In this document: positions 35,170 to 47,044 of the stretch, piece by piece | Layout: every line of letters begins with the position of its first letter | Numbering within the stretch: position 1 is the stretch's first letter | NCBI RefSeq assembly: GCF_025698545.1 | Contig: NC_068570.1 | Location: 54,331,924 to 54,395,923 of the forward strand | Direction of reading: 5' to 3' | Source: Gossypium raimondii | Taxonomy: Eukaryota > Streptophyta > Magnoliopsida > Malvales > Malvaceae | DNA: 64,000 nt | Program-made: the position numbers and the translations under genes | The notes under the pieces: model-generated | The model's input: only the letters and a program-made list of their open reading frames with translations | The model's database searches: none | Told to the model about the DNA's origin: nothing

Positions 35170-37982
35170 TCAATAAGTCCAATCCTGAGGCAGATTGAAG
35201 CTTCCCATTGCTCTATCATTTCTATTTTCTTGTCTCAAGTTTGCATTTCTTCTGGGTATCAAAACAGCTACAAGATTTAAACAATCAGAATTCCATTTAC
35301 CAGGAAGCTTTTAACAATTATATAATTTAAGATTTAGAATTTAAGATTATTTTCCGTAGTTTGATGCAAAACCACTGTTTGTGCCATCAAGGTTGAGGTT
35401 TAATGCTTGGACAACCCTTGCTGGTACTAGAACCATTGCGCAACCTGTTTCTAGTCGGGTTTAAATTACAATAGGGAACGCCTTTGTTGGTACTAGAACC
35501 ATAGTCCAATCGGTTTTAAAAAGAATAAAAAATTTCGAAAAATAAAAACTAAATCAAATCGAATCGAAACAAATATAAAAATAAATGAATTATGTAGCTT
35601 TCATCTAATTTCTTTTAAGAGATTGAGGAGAATATTTTAAATAAGCTAAAATAAAGCCCATACTCTAGTTCAAATCAGTTTTGATATTTTTATAATAATA
35701 AATTTATTTATTAGTATTTAATTTTTTGTAATTTAAATATTTTTAAAGTTAAATTTAACTATCGACCTTTTAAAAAGAATCAATTAATTTTTTGACGAAA
35801 ATACTGAATAAAATGCTAAATTTTCAAATATGACAACCCATATAGCAATCCACATGCACTTAATGTTTTTTAAAAATAAAATTAACTTTTTTTAAAAAAA
35901 AATTGTGAATTTTGATTTTTTTGAATGTTTTATAAATTTAAAATTATTTGTTGACGTGACAATGATGATAAATAGTGTCAAGTCAACATGAAATGCATGT
36001 GGATTATCACGCAGGTTGCCATGCCAACTTCGTTAAAAAATTAATGTTTTAGTTATCATTTACATTGAGTAAAAACAATTGAACTTATTTTGAAAAGTTA
36101 ATTGTCAAATTAGCTAAAAAAAAATATGGGCCAAATTGATAAAAAAAAATGTAAATATTGAGGGCTAAATTTACATTCTACCTTTTTTAGGTAAACTACA
36201 TAGTTGGTCACCCAACTTTTAGTGCGCTTTCATTTTGGTCACCCAAAATGAATTCTTTGCAATTTTGTCACCCTAGTCTTATGATACTTTCATTTTAGTC
36301 ACACCAAAATGAAATTCTTGCAATTTTCTCACCCTACTCTTAGAGCGCTTTCATTTTAGTCACCAAACGTTAAATCTCTGACGGCGGTTGATTGTTACAC
36401 ATCATATCATGTTTACACTTTCATATTAGTAACTTAATTTTTAGGTTGTTTTCATTTTGGTCACCCCAAATAAATCTTTTTTAAGTATTGATCGAGGTAA
36501 AAAAAAAACATTAAACATTCAAGTGAAAAATAGGGGAAGCTAAAATATTAATGCATTAAAAATTTGTTAAATTGAATATTTTTATCTAATTAAAATTCTA
36601 AATTTATTTTTTAATATTGAAATTTTAAAAGTCAAAACATCAAAATCAATTAAATAAATTGTTCAATTTAAATTACTTTTTTTGTTACAAATTGATTTAC
36701 ATTATTGAAGGATAAAAATTTCAACAATTTATTTAATTAATTTTGATATTTTAAAATTTAAAATTTCAATACTGAAAAAATAATTTGACACTTTTTAATG
36801 TATTATTTCAGTATCTACCATTTTTTACTTTAATCCTTAATTATTTTTTACCTCAATCAATACTTAAAAATAATTTTTGGGGTGACAAAATAAAAGTGAT
36901 CTAAAAATTGAAGGACTAAAATGGAAATATAAATATAATATGACGTATAGAATCAACTTTCGTGAAAGATTTAACGCTTGATTGACTAAAATGTAAGTGA
37001 GCTAAAAGTTGGGTCACCAACCGGATAATATACCTTTTTTTTCTTATTTTTCAGGCGTAGTTGTTTTTACCTGATTTCTTGCGAGGCTTAGAAGGTTTGT
37101 TGTGATATTTACGAGGCAAGAAAACACCAGTTCCAACGGACTCTGTTTTAACATTACGAAATCCCTGAAGTAAAATCACTCTCGTAGGCAGCTGTAGTTG
37201 TGATTGAACTTGAAATGAAGCCCTTGAACATTCACCCCTTTCACCTACTTTATTACTCTCTAAGCTACTCTTCTTCTGCTTCGGCTGCTGCTGCTGCTTA
37301 TTTCTTGCCTTCATTTGCCTTCCATCATACTTACAAAACCAGACAAAATGAACCCATAAGATCACAAAAAACAACAACATAAAACCCAACATCTTTTGGT
37401 GGAGGCTTACATGATTTGTTTGAGCAAGATTACAAGAAACACTCTGGTTTGACTTCTTCATAAACCCATGGTTTTGAGTGTTGGGTAGGTTTCTTCCATG
37501 GTTAATGTCTCGATCGCTGTATTTCGCTACTTGAGAACCGCCATTGCTCTGAGTCCACTGTGCTGATCTCGCCAAACCTCCATTTTCCTACCCATACAGG
37601 AACAATCGCATATAATTAATAAGCCAGTCCCAGAGGAGCTTTAAGGCAGCTCACTACTCAACATGGATTAAAAAAAGAAAAAAACATTTCAGTTTACCTC
37701 GTTGTTGTTGAGGGAAAGACCATATAGGGTGAGTTTATGATTCATGGAGAGAACAAGTCGGCGAGTCAACCCAGCAAGAAACTCATCCCGGTCACTGCTC
37801 TCAGTCTCAGCAGGCCCAACAGTAGATTCAACGGGGAAGCTAAGAGCTGAGAACGAGTCGTATGAGTGCTCAAACTCGTAGGGGAACAATTCAGTGTTAT
37901 TTTGTTTTCCCATAAGAATACCATCTTCCATTAAAATCTCGGAGGGGAGCCAAAACTCAGCATCATCTATCTGCTCATCCAT
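35170..37982 (-). CDS. Uncharacterised plant protein, 299 aa, 3 exons; foldback element in intron 2
   Basis: Exons on the minus strand: 37982-37698, 37587-37071, 35267-35170 (900 nt). Exon 1 encodes AEFWLPSEIL (residue 8) and DEFLAGLTRRL (66-76). Exon 2 carries VGTGVFLPRK (246-255) and ends KPRKKS at a good donor (TCAG|GTAAAA at 37071/37070). Reading past it gives only NNYA and a stop. Exon 3, 1.8 kb away, starts AVLIPRRNAN and ends NLPQDWTY, which fits from memory the C-terminus of a plant family with FLAGLT, GTGVFLPR and LPQEWTY-like motifs; function unknown. Residues 162-181 are strongly hydrophobic (MLLFFVILWVHFVWF) and followed by a Gln/Lys-rich stretch. That segment may be a membrane anchor or an unspliced mini-intron. 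Exon 3 is inferred from frame, splice sites and motif. Confidence 0.75.
36189..37031. mobile_element. Foldback (MITE-like) element in intron 2 of the 299-aa gene
   Basis: The inner parts of the arms are inverted copies: AGTTGGTCACCCAACTTTTAG at the left, CTAAAAGTTGGGTCACCAAC at the right; further pairs include CATTTTGGTCACCCCAAA (36460s) against TTTGGGGTGACAAAATAAAA (36875-36895). ACCTTTTTT occurs immediately on both sides (36180-36188 and 37032-37040), a 9-bp target duplication as in Mutator-like elements. Exact termini are uncertain because the duplication and the TIR sequence GGTA/TACC overlap. Confidence 0.7.
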
Positions 37983-39528
37983 GACAAAAGGAAAATGGAA
38001 GGACAGAAAGGGAGTTCAAATCAAACAGAAATGAAGGGGAAGAAAGCTTGGTTTAAATATGAGCGAGGCTTCAACTCTAACATTTAAGATCCAACCCTAC
38101 CTCTACTCCCCACTTTATAATATTTTGTTTTATACAGAGATTAAAAATAATCAAATTTATTGAATAAGGATTAAATCCAAGATTACTTGAGCTTCATGGA
38201 AGTGTTTAGTTTATTGCAGGAAGAAAAAAAAGGGTAAGAGAAATGTAAGAAAAATAATGTTAAATTGTTGTTTTGGTCCTTTTATTATACTCGAATTTAC
38301 GATTTAATCATTATAATTTCATTTGAAATACTTTTCATCTACTACCCGAAATTATTAACCATTTAAAATTATTTTTCCTTACATATATTCCAACAAAACA
38401 ATATATTACTATGATTAAATAGAAAGTGATTAAACCATGATTTAGTTAGAAGGGATGATTTAATAAAAAATATATACGATGCAAATATCATTTCTTAGAT
38501 ACCCATTCTTTGAAATGTTTGGTTTAAATTTTAAGTAATTATTAGTATTTTTATTAAAAAACCCTTTTAAAAGAGAAAAATTCATTTTAGACATGATGCC
38601 GTAAAGTTGAAAATATACATTTAGATGTTATTCAAATATGTTAATATTACGATACTTCAAACAAATAGGAAAATAATTTATAGTAAACTCATTATTAATA
38701 TTTTGATACATGAAATATAAATTTTAACTACTTATTAAGCAATTAATATACATTGTTTGTAAAATTAAATTTGAATATATAAATTATATTTTGGATATTA
38801 AAATATAACCATTACTGATTCAAATATATAATGTTATTATATCTGAAATAAATTTCAATAGAAAAATAATTGCATATCCAATATAACATAAAATATACTC
38901 AATAATAAATGAGGGTTAAAATATCATTTAACTCCAATATACTTTTTCCAAACGCAAAAGTTTAAATTTTTTAGTTCAAAAACACTTTTAACTTAACAAA
39001 ATTATCTTATATGACTTAAAAAAAAAAAAAACCCTTTGAAATGCAATGATAAAGTCTAAAGACCTCTTTGAATGAGCGTTTACTTTCAGTACGGTGCATT
39101 TAGCTTTCTATATTATCTAATCTCACCACCACTACTGTTTTTACAGTAATCATAGATAAATGCACCGCTTATCCAAAGAGACTCTAAATTAGACAGTGAG
39201 ATCAAATTTTAAAGCAATCATACAAATTAGGATTCATATATTACAAAATATGCAAATGTTCTATTAATAAAAGACTAGAATTTGTTACATCGAAAAAAAT
39301 ATTTTACACGTAATTTTTTAAAAATAATTATATTTAAAATAATTAAATAATTTTTAAGAACGTGTTGGGTGAGAGATTTGAAGGAAGGCTTTATTTTTGT
39401 TTTAAAATTTCAAAAATAAGTCAAATTTTAAGAAATTTCAAAAGAGGTTTTGAATAACTCAAATTTCTTGTTAAAATTTTATGTGTTTTTTTTGAAAAAT
39501 ATTCAAATCTTAGAGTGAAATAAAATTA
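37983..39528. other. Promoter of the 299-aa gene and AT-rich intergenic DNA
   Basis: A TTTAAATATGAG motif (about 38052) lies about 70 bp upstream of the ATG and may be the TATA region. A short inverted pair, GGTGCATTTAGC near 39095 and GATAAATGCACCGC near 39156, suggests a tiny foldback remnant. Otherwise no gene. Confidence 0.4.
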
Positions 39529-39537
39529 TTAACTTTT

Positions 39538-40311
39538 GGGTAAACTACACCCATTGTCACTTTTGTTTACATTAGGTTACATTTTAGTCACTTATGTTTG
39601 AAATGTTACGTTTTTGTCACTTATGTTATCGTGTTGTAACATTTTAGTCACTAAGCTATTAATTGTTGCTAATAGTGTAACGGTAAGTTGACGTGGCATG
39701 TTAAATCATCATTTCAAACAAAAATTTTAAGGTAAATTATACAATCGATCCCCATATTTTTTTCATTTTGAGCAATTTAATTTTTTTTATGTTCTTTAAT
39801 TTTTTTTCTTTATTTTCCATTATCTTATGTTTCTCCCTCTATTTTCTTACCTTCCCCATTTCTTTTAACATATCAAGAAGCCGAATTGGCAGTGAAAAAA
39901 TAAGTCGAAAACCATCATTGCCTATAACCAAAACCCATAAACCCATACCATGCTTTTTTCTTCACTGCCAATTCGACTTCCTGATATATTGAAAGAAATG
40001 GAGAAGGTAGGAAAATAGAGGAAGAAGCAGAAGAGAATGGAAAATAATGAAAAAAAGAAAAAGAAAAAATTAAATTGCTCAAAATGAAAAAAATATGGGG
40101 ACCAATTGTATAATTTAACCCAATTTTTTTTGTTTGAAATGATGATTTAATGCGTCATATTAGCTTACCGTTATACCGTTAATGACAATAATGACTCAAT
40201 GACTAAAATGTTACAACACAATAACATAAGTGACTAAAACGTAACATTTCAAACATAAGTGACTAAAACGTAACCTGAAGTAAACAAAAGTGACCATGGG
40301 TGCAATTTACC
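39538..40311. mobile_element. Complete foldback MITE, Mutator type, 774 bp
   Basis: Left end GGGTAAACTACACCCATTG; the right end, reverse-complemented, is GGTAAATTGCACCCATGG. TTAACTTTT flanks both sides exactly (39529-39537 and 40312-40320), a 9-bp duplication. The two arms (about 39538-39900 and 39950-40311) are inverted copies along almost their whole length, for example GTCACTTTTGTTTAC, TTATGTTTGAAATGTTACG and ACAATCGATCCCCATAT against their complements. The centre (39880-39975) holds GAAGCCGAATTGGCAGTGAA and its complement around a short loop. No coding capacity. Confidence 0.9.
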
Positions 40312-40755
40312 TTAACTTTTTTCTTAAAAACAAACCTTAAAAACTAAACTTTTTATTTAATTTCAACATATATTTTAATATATTTTATATTATCCAAAAA
40401 TATTTATATATATTTAAAAATATAATGATATCCATATTGAATATTTTATACTATTTATTCTCAATATCATTATTTTCTTTTACAACTTTTTCAACTTACT
40501 AAATTTTATTAACCTAATATTGTTTTTAAATTATCTAAACGGAATAATCACAAATACTAATATTTTAAAATGTTAGCATTTTAAAAATTTTATTAGTTTA
40601 ATTAAAATGTTGAATTTTTAGGTATTAATTATTTTAAAGTAATAAATAAAATTTAAAAAGACTAATTACTTAGGAGATCACAAAATTTTCTTTATAGACC
40701 TAAACATATAACTAACAGTTAACATTAAAGTACTTATTAAGTAGCTTATTTATTG

Positions 40756-40821
40756 CTAGGTTGTTAAGTATTGGATACGACAAAAGAACTAGGTTGTTAA
40801 GTATTGGATACGACAAAAGAA
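40756..40821 (+). repeat. 33-bp perfect tandem duplication
   Basis: CTAGGTTGTTAAGTATTGGA plus ATACGACAAAAGAA-type continuation occurs at 40756-40788 and again at 40789-40821 without differences. It lies just outside the left end of the composite element. Confidence 0.9.
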
Positions 40822-41097
40822 ATAAATGTAAAATATATAATTAAAAGCATGATATATAGTTTAAATTTGATGAAAATGCCAAAAATTTAAAAAAAAAAAA
40901 AGGGAAATGGTCGATTTTTAGGACATTTAGGGAAATAGTCCGATTTTGAAGGCTGTGTTTACTCCGAAGGTGGTTGAAAGCGCACCCTATAGGATGCATT
41001 TTCTTGCAAACTCAACTGAAAACGCGTCCAGTAGGACGCACTTTCCTACCATGTTAGATAAAAACGCGTCTTGCTGGACGCGCTTTTTGTTTCTCTC

Positions 41098-43710
41098 TAT
41101 AACAGCCCGATTTTCAGTGTGTGTCGAAAACAGTAGTTTCAAGACCATAATTCGTAAATGTTATTCAATTAATATTTACGAGGACTATAACATCGTATTA
41201 AACTTTGGTTAGGAAATTTTATCGTTTAGATAGTTTAATAAGTAAAAAGGACTGAATTGTAAAAACTGTAAAGGTTGAGTAGTTAAATTAAAGGGACTAA
41301 ATGGACAATTTAACCCATGGGAAATTAGTTAGTGGAATTTGACGAGGTTATGCTTAATTAAGTGGTTTAATTAGGCTTATTAATGATTTATTGAAGCTTA
41401 ATTAAGAAAGTTGAAATATTTACAAAAATACCATAAAATATATAATAAATTAAACCTAAATTATTCATTTTCTTCTCACCTTCTCCACAGCAATAGAAAT
41501 GAAATATTAGGGTTTTCATGCTTTTGATTTGAAGCTTTGATTTGGTAAGTGTATTGATGCCCCTTTTTAGTAATTTTTATGTTTTTTGAGTTTGTATTAG
41601 CTTGGTCTAGCTAAATCGAGAACCAATTTGTGAAACTGTTAAATGTTATAAATGTTGCAATTGATGAATGAAGTTATTTCTTAAAGCTTATGATGAAATA
41701 TGGAGCTTTGTTGATAAAATTAGATTATTTTGAAAAGTGATTTTTGATGATTTTAATGTGTAGGGGCTAAATTGATTAAATGATAAATTTCTTGTACTTG
41801 ATGTGAAATTATTGCAAATAGGGTCTGATATGAAGTTATAGAACATTTGGCTATCATGGGTGTTTAGGAAAAATGGGTAAATTGCATGATTATGACCTAA
41901 GGACTAAATTGAATAAAAATAGAAAGTTAAGGGGAAAATAGGTAATTTATCAAAAAGGACCTAGTTGCATGAAAGGATCAAATTGTGTTGTTATTCTAAT
42001 TGATGGAATGAAATTATTATTTTTAGATCAAGAACGTGCTGATAATCGTGAAAAAGGGAAAACTGCAGAGTAGTCCCTATACTTTGGAATCTCCTGCAAA
42101 TCAGTCTAGTAAGTTCGTATGTTTATTTATGCTTCTAAAATAATTAATATCTTTTTTGACATGCTCTTAATGAATGTTGTATTATATACTGAAAGTATGC
42201 TCTACCGAGCCATATCTACTAATCCTACGGAAAGTTGCTCAATCAAGCAAATCCTACTGTTATACTGAGTGAAACTCAAATGAGGAGAAATCTAAAGATA
42301 TACTGACGAAAACTCAAATTTGTATTATATATTGAAAGTATGCTCTACCGAGCCATATCTACTGATCCTACGGAAAGTTGCTCAATCAAGCAAATCCTAC
42401 TGTTATACTGAGTGAAACTCAAACGAGGAGAAATCTAAAGATATACCGACGAAAACTCAAATCGAGTAATGTCCACTGAGTATATTGAATTACTAAATTG
42501 GTTGTTAATTATTGTTATAAGTTGCATATAATGGAAACCTCTATGTTTAATACTGATTAAATCTATGTTTGACTTGAAAGGTTTATTAAATTCTAAACGA
42601 ACTTACTGAGCTTTATTAAAGCTTACCCGTAATTTATTTATTTTGTAGATTACATTTTGAAGGCTAAGAAGATCGGGTTAACACTAGGAATCACATTATC
42701 CGAGAATCTTGGTAGGCTTAATTTCTCAATTTTGGTATATGGCATGTACTAGGACCCCTATGTATAGTTATGTCAAATACCTAGTTTTGAGTAATATGTT
42801 ATGTCATGTTGTGCACTTGAATGACTTGTGATCTCCTACTTATTACCTAAATGTGTTTTAATGGTTATGGTATGAAGTGATATGCTATGTGTTAACTTTA
42901 AGCTTGCAATGAAATGTATGTTTGTTTTGTAGAGATAAAATGTGATTGTAGTTGCAAGTTGGAAGTGAATTGTGGTGAGATACATTGGTGTGTCAATGAT
43001 GACAAATGTATGATATATAAAATGAATTTATGGTCATGTTTGAGTATGTTTGAATTTGATTTTCACCTTTCAAATGTGTATTTGAAAGTGTATAGGTACC
43101 TAAACAATAAGGGGTGAAATTGAGCATGGAATTGATCATTCTGGGCTCACACAGCCTAGGACACGGGTTGTCACACGTGCGTGTCCCCAATGCATATGTA
43201 AAATAGTATAGGTGCAGTCTTTACATGGGCAAACACATGGCCTGCGACATGGCTGTGTGAAGATATTTCGATTGTTACACGGGTTGGCACACGGCCTACG
43301 TCAAGGTCGTGTGATCCAAATCAGTGAGTTACACGGTCCATGCACACATACGTGCGAAGTTGTACACGGGCATGTAAGATATCCATACGACCATGTTTGG
43401 AGCCACACGAGCTGGACTCTATCATATGGCTTGGACACAAGGTCGTGTGATCCCCGACTTGAAAATTTCCAAAATTTTCCCTGAAAGTTTTGATTTGTTT
43501 CGATTTGGTCCCTGGATGTTCGTAACTTATTTTTAGAGCTTTGAAAGCTCGTTTTAAGACCCAAAACTGGATGATGTCTTTTATATTGAATATTAATTGT
43601 AATTATGGAATTGAATTTATTATTCAATGTAAATCGTATTAATTGTTTCAACTTGACTAGTAACATTCGATATCTTATTCCGGTAATAGAAATGGGATAT
43701 GGGTGTTACA
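41098..43710 (+). mobile_element. Solo LTR of a Ty3/gypsy (chromovirus-type) element, 2613 bp
   Basis: Starts TATAACAGCCCGATTTTCAG (the usual TG mutated to TA) and ends ATGGGTGTTACA. The flanks are CTCTC (41093-41097) and TTCTC (43711-43715), a 5-bp duplication with one change. It interrupts the composite element, whose sequence resumes after 43710. The 3' half is rich in CACACGG/ACACGGG phrases (43145-43445). It contains a 143-bp tandem duplication. Confidence 0.8.
42179..42462 (+). repeat. 143-bp tandem duplication inside the solo LTR
   Basis: Two copies from 42179 and 42322 share GAAAGTATGCTCTACCGAGC, CTACGGAAAGTTGCTCAATC, CTACTGTTATACTGAGTG and GAGGAGAAATCTAAAGATAT, with only a few substitutions (for example ACTAATCC/ACTGATCC, AAATGAGG/AAACGAGG, ATACTGAC/ATACCGAC). 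Confidence 0.92.
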
Positions 43711-44122
43711 TTCTCTCCTCAAACTTTTTTTCCCCAAAAGGTTTAAGGTTTTAAGGGTTTAAAGTTTTTAGAGTTTAAGGTTGAAAATTCGGGGAGAAAG
43801 ACCCGATTGTGTTGGTGTTTGAGGTAGACATTGTGATAGCTTAAAGGTATATTTGATCCACACATTTCACCTGTCGTGTCGGGATGGAGCAATTACCTTA
43901 GAAGCCCATCATATTGTAACTTAAGCTTGGAGTTCATAGTGATTATACGGTCACGGGTTGAAGTATAAGTACTGGTCCTAGTTGACGGTGGTTATGCGAT
44001 CACGGGTTGGAGTATAACTCGGGAGCCCAATTGGTAGTGGTTATGCAATCATGAGTTTAAGTTTATGATACCTGAATAGGACGCTTTATAAACCCGATAC
44101 ATAAGTTTAAGACCATAACCAT

Positions 44123-47044
44123 TGTAACACCCCTAACCCGTGTCTGTCGTCAGATTAGGGTTACGAGGCATTACCAATCAAAATACAACTCAGATCAGAC
44201 ATTTATTCATATAAATCTATTCATTAACTACTTTCCAAAAGTACTATTTATAAATATGCACTCTTCACATTTTACTAAGTCAGGCCAAACCACATAATTT
44301 ATTAAACATTAATATATATACACATGACATTAACAACATCACATAATGGTCAAGTATAAATTTTGGTTTTACCAAATTATGCACACTTTAACAAAATAAT
44401 AACTACCAATTTTATACGTAAGAGCCTACTTAAATCATACCAAAATTATAACACCACTTGAATAATGAAATATCCAAAACAACTATCTATCATTTACCAT
44501 ATTCATAAATCACATATATGGCACATTTTAAACTCAAGCATTTAACTTAAACATATCATAGACATGTATAAATATATTTTACCTATCGTTAGCCAAATAT
44601 AAATACACACCCTTTCACCACTTCCAAAATACATATGTACAGTCGATCTTTAACTACATATTCAGTCATAAAATTTATCCTCCGATAAACCAACCAATTT
44701 CACAATCTCGTATCAACGCTAATTGTACCATTTATAACCGTACCTAAATGACCATCAAAACTATTACAAAAACATGTTCATATTTTACCATCATAAGCTG
44801 TCTTTTAACAACCAATATGCAAGCTATCACACATATATAACTTAACTTATGTGAGCATAAGTATTATATCAAAACAAATTATTTACCACTTTCAAACCTT
44901 TATACAAGACAAATTATGCATCCAAAATAAATCAATAATAAGACACAATTGAAATACATCCATCAACTATATTTACTTCACTTAAGCGAATTATATAATC
45001 AATCATCACACAAATACGCTATAAATCATACTTCCAAAATGAGCTATTTTCATGACCAATTATACATTATCATAACATCATTAACAAAACACAACCAAAA
45101 CAAATCCATCATCCTTATATCAAGCTTACATGTACTAATCATAAACCATATATACATATATATCTTTTCATTATACTGAATTCATATACCAGGCATACTA
45201 GACATATATACCATGTCCCAAAATTACTTAAACATTATCATATCAGCATTAAATCAAGCCATTTTCGCATTGCTAAATATCTACAATTTTCAAGACCAAC
45301 CAAACCAAATGCTAGCCTATACATGCCATACGTTCAAAATTTCGAGCTTTCAAAATACCAAGATAGAGTTCGATAGTGTGATGGACTTTCCTTGACGATC
45401 CCCGAGCTCGTAACTAGCTTCCAAAATCTATACAACAATGAATGAATAAACACACCGTTAGCTTAATAGTTTAGTAAGTCATAAGCAAATAGTTTTCAAA
45501 TAATACATATAAGTTATACTAATAGGCGAATTCAACTAATCTCGAACACATATCTATATATACATACTCATATTTAAGTGATTAATTCATCTTTTCATGT
45601 TATGCAAAGTACTTACCTTTATCTCCAAGCTTCGTATAACTTAAACATACCTGAATTGTTTAATTCAAACTCACATTTGATTTTGCCATATAATTTCATG
45701 TTATACCATTCGGAATCAAAAAGGATATTCGGACGGCTCTAAATAGCTCGTACAATGCCAACGTCCCAAACGTGGTCTTACATGTATTCAAATAACGATG
45801 CCACGGTCTTGGATAGGGTCTTACACGTAAATCTCAATTCATTGCCAACGTCCCAGACGTGGTCTTACACGATATCACATATCAGAATCACGTAGTTCGT
45901 ACTATTTTTGAATATCATAAATCAATTGAATTAAGCTCGAGATTAATCACATTAAGCTAAATTCGGTTACGTATAAAATAAATACGTTCAATTTAGCATC
46001 AATTATTCACTTATAAACGTACCTCGAACGAAGACGAACAGATGAAATCGACTACTCGACCACTTTTGACTTCCCCCGATTTAATTCTGTTTTTTTGTTC
46101 TTGATCTAAATAAATTCAAATGTAAATATTTAATAACACATTTTATTCAATTAAACCATAGACACATAATTGGGGAAATTTACACTTTAGCCCCTAAAAT
46201 TCACATTTTTCACAATTTAGTCCCTATTTCACAAAACAAAAAATACACAAAATTCATCAACATCATGCCTTAGTTGAATCTTTCTATGGTCTTTAGCAAT
46301 CCATATATTTCTTTTATTTCACATTTAAGTCCCTAAATTTTCAAATTTCACAAATAAATCCCTAATTTGGATTTTTATTAAAAATCACTTAATTAAACAT
46401 GATAATCAAACATCAAAGATTTATTTTCATCATCAAACAAAATTTCATTACATTAACAACAATGGTAAATCTCAAATTCATTATCAATTCCAAAAATTAA
46501 AGTATGGGCTAGGTAATATTCAAGCAACGATATCAAAATATAAAATTATAGAAAACCAAACAAATAACATACCTAATTTTAATCTTCAAAGTGCCAAAAT
46601 ACAAAAGCTCAAGAGTTCTCTTTTCTTTCTCAAGTTTCGCAAAATAAAGCTAATTACACGGCTATTTTATGTTTTATTTTATTTAATAACATGTTGTTTA
46701 CTTTTTACTATATTAACCTTAGTAAAAACATAATATAAGTCATTTGAATCATGGACATAAATGTCCACTAACCTTATAATGGTATAGTAACCCTTTAAGG
46801 ACTTTCCATAAATCAAATCATAACAAATTAACACTTTAACAATGAGAATGCCACTTTTACTTTTTATGCGATTTAACCTTTTTTTTTCAATTTAAGCACA
46901 CAAACAGATAAATTAAATCACAAAAATTTCACACATATCAATTCATATACTATAAATACGGAAAATAATATTAAAATATTTTTCTGACTCGGATTTGTGG
47001 TCCCGAAATCACTGTCCAACTAGGGTTTAAACTGGGCTGTTACA
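44123..47044 (-). mobile_element. Solo LTR of a Ty3/gypsy element, 2922 bp, reverse orientation
   Basis: Plus-strand ends are TGTAACACCCCTAACCCG and CTGGGCTGTTACA; on the minus strand it begins TGTAACAGCCCAG. Flanks are ACCAT (44118-44122) and ATCAT (47045-47049), one mismatch. AACGTCCCAxACGTGGTCTTAC occurs twice (45760-45783, 45845-45870) as internal short repeats. No pol remnants. It sits within the composite element. Confidence 0.8.

Noticed and set aside
42179-42462. Possible CRISPR-like or regularly spaced array
   Set aside because: Only two long adjacent copies in plant LTR DNA; a simple tandem duplication.
44949-45395. Small frames inside the reverse solo LTR
   Set aside because: Located wholly within non-coding LTR sequence, AT-rich, no recognisable product.
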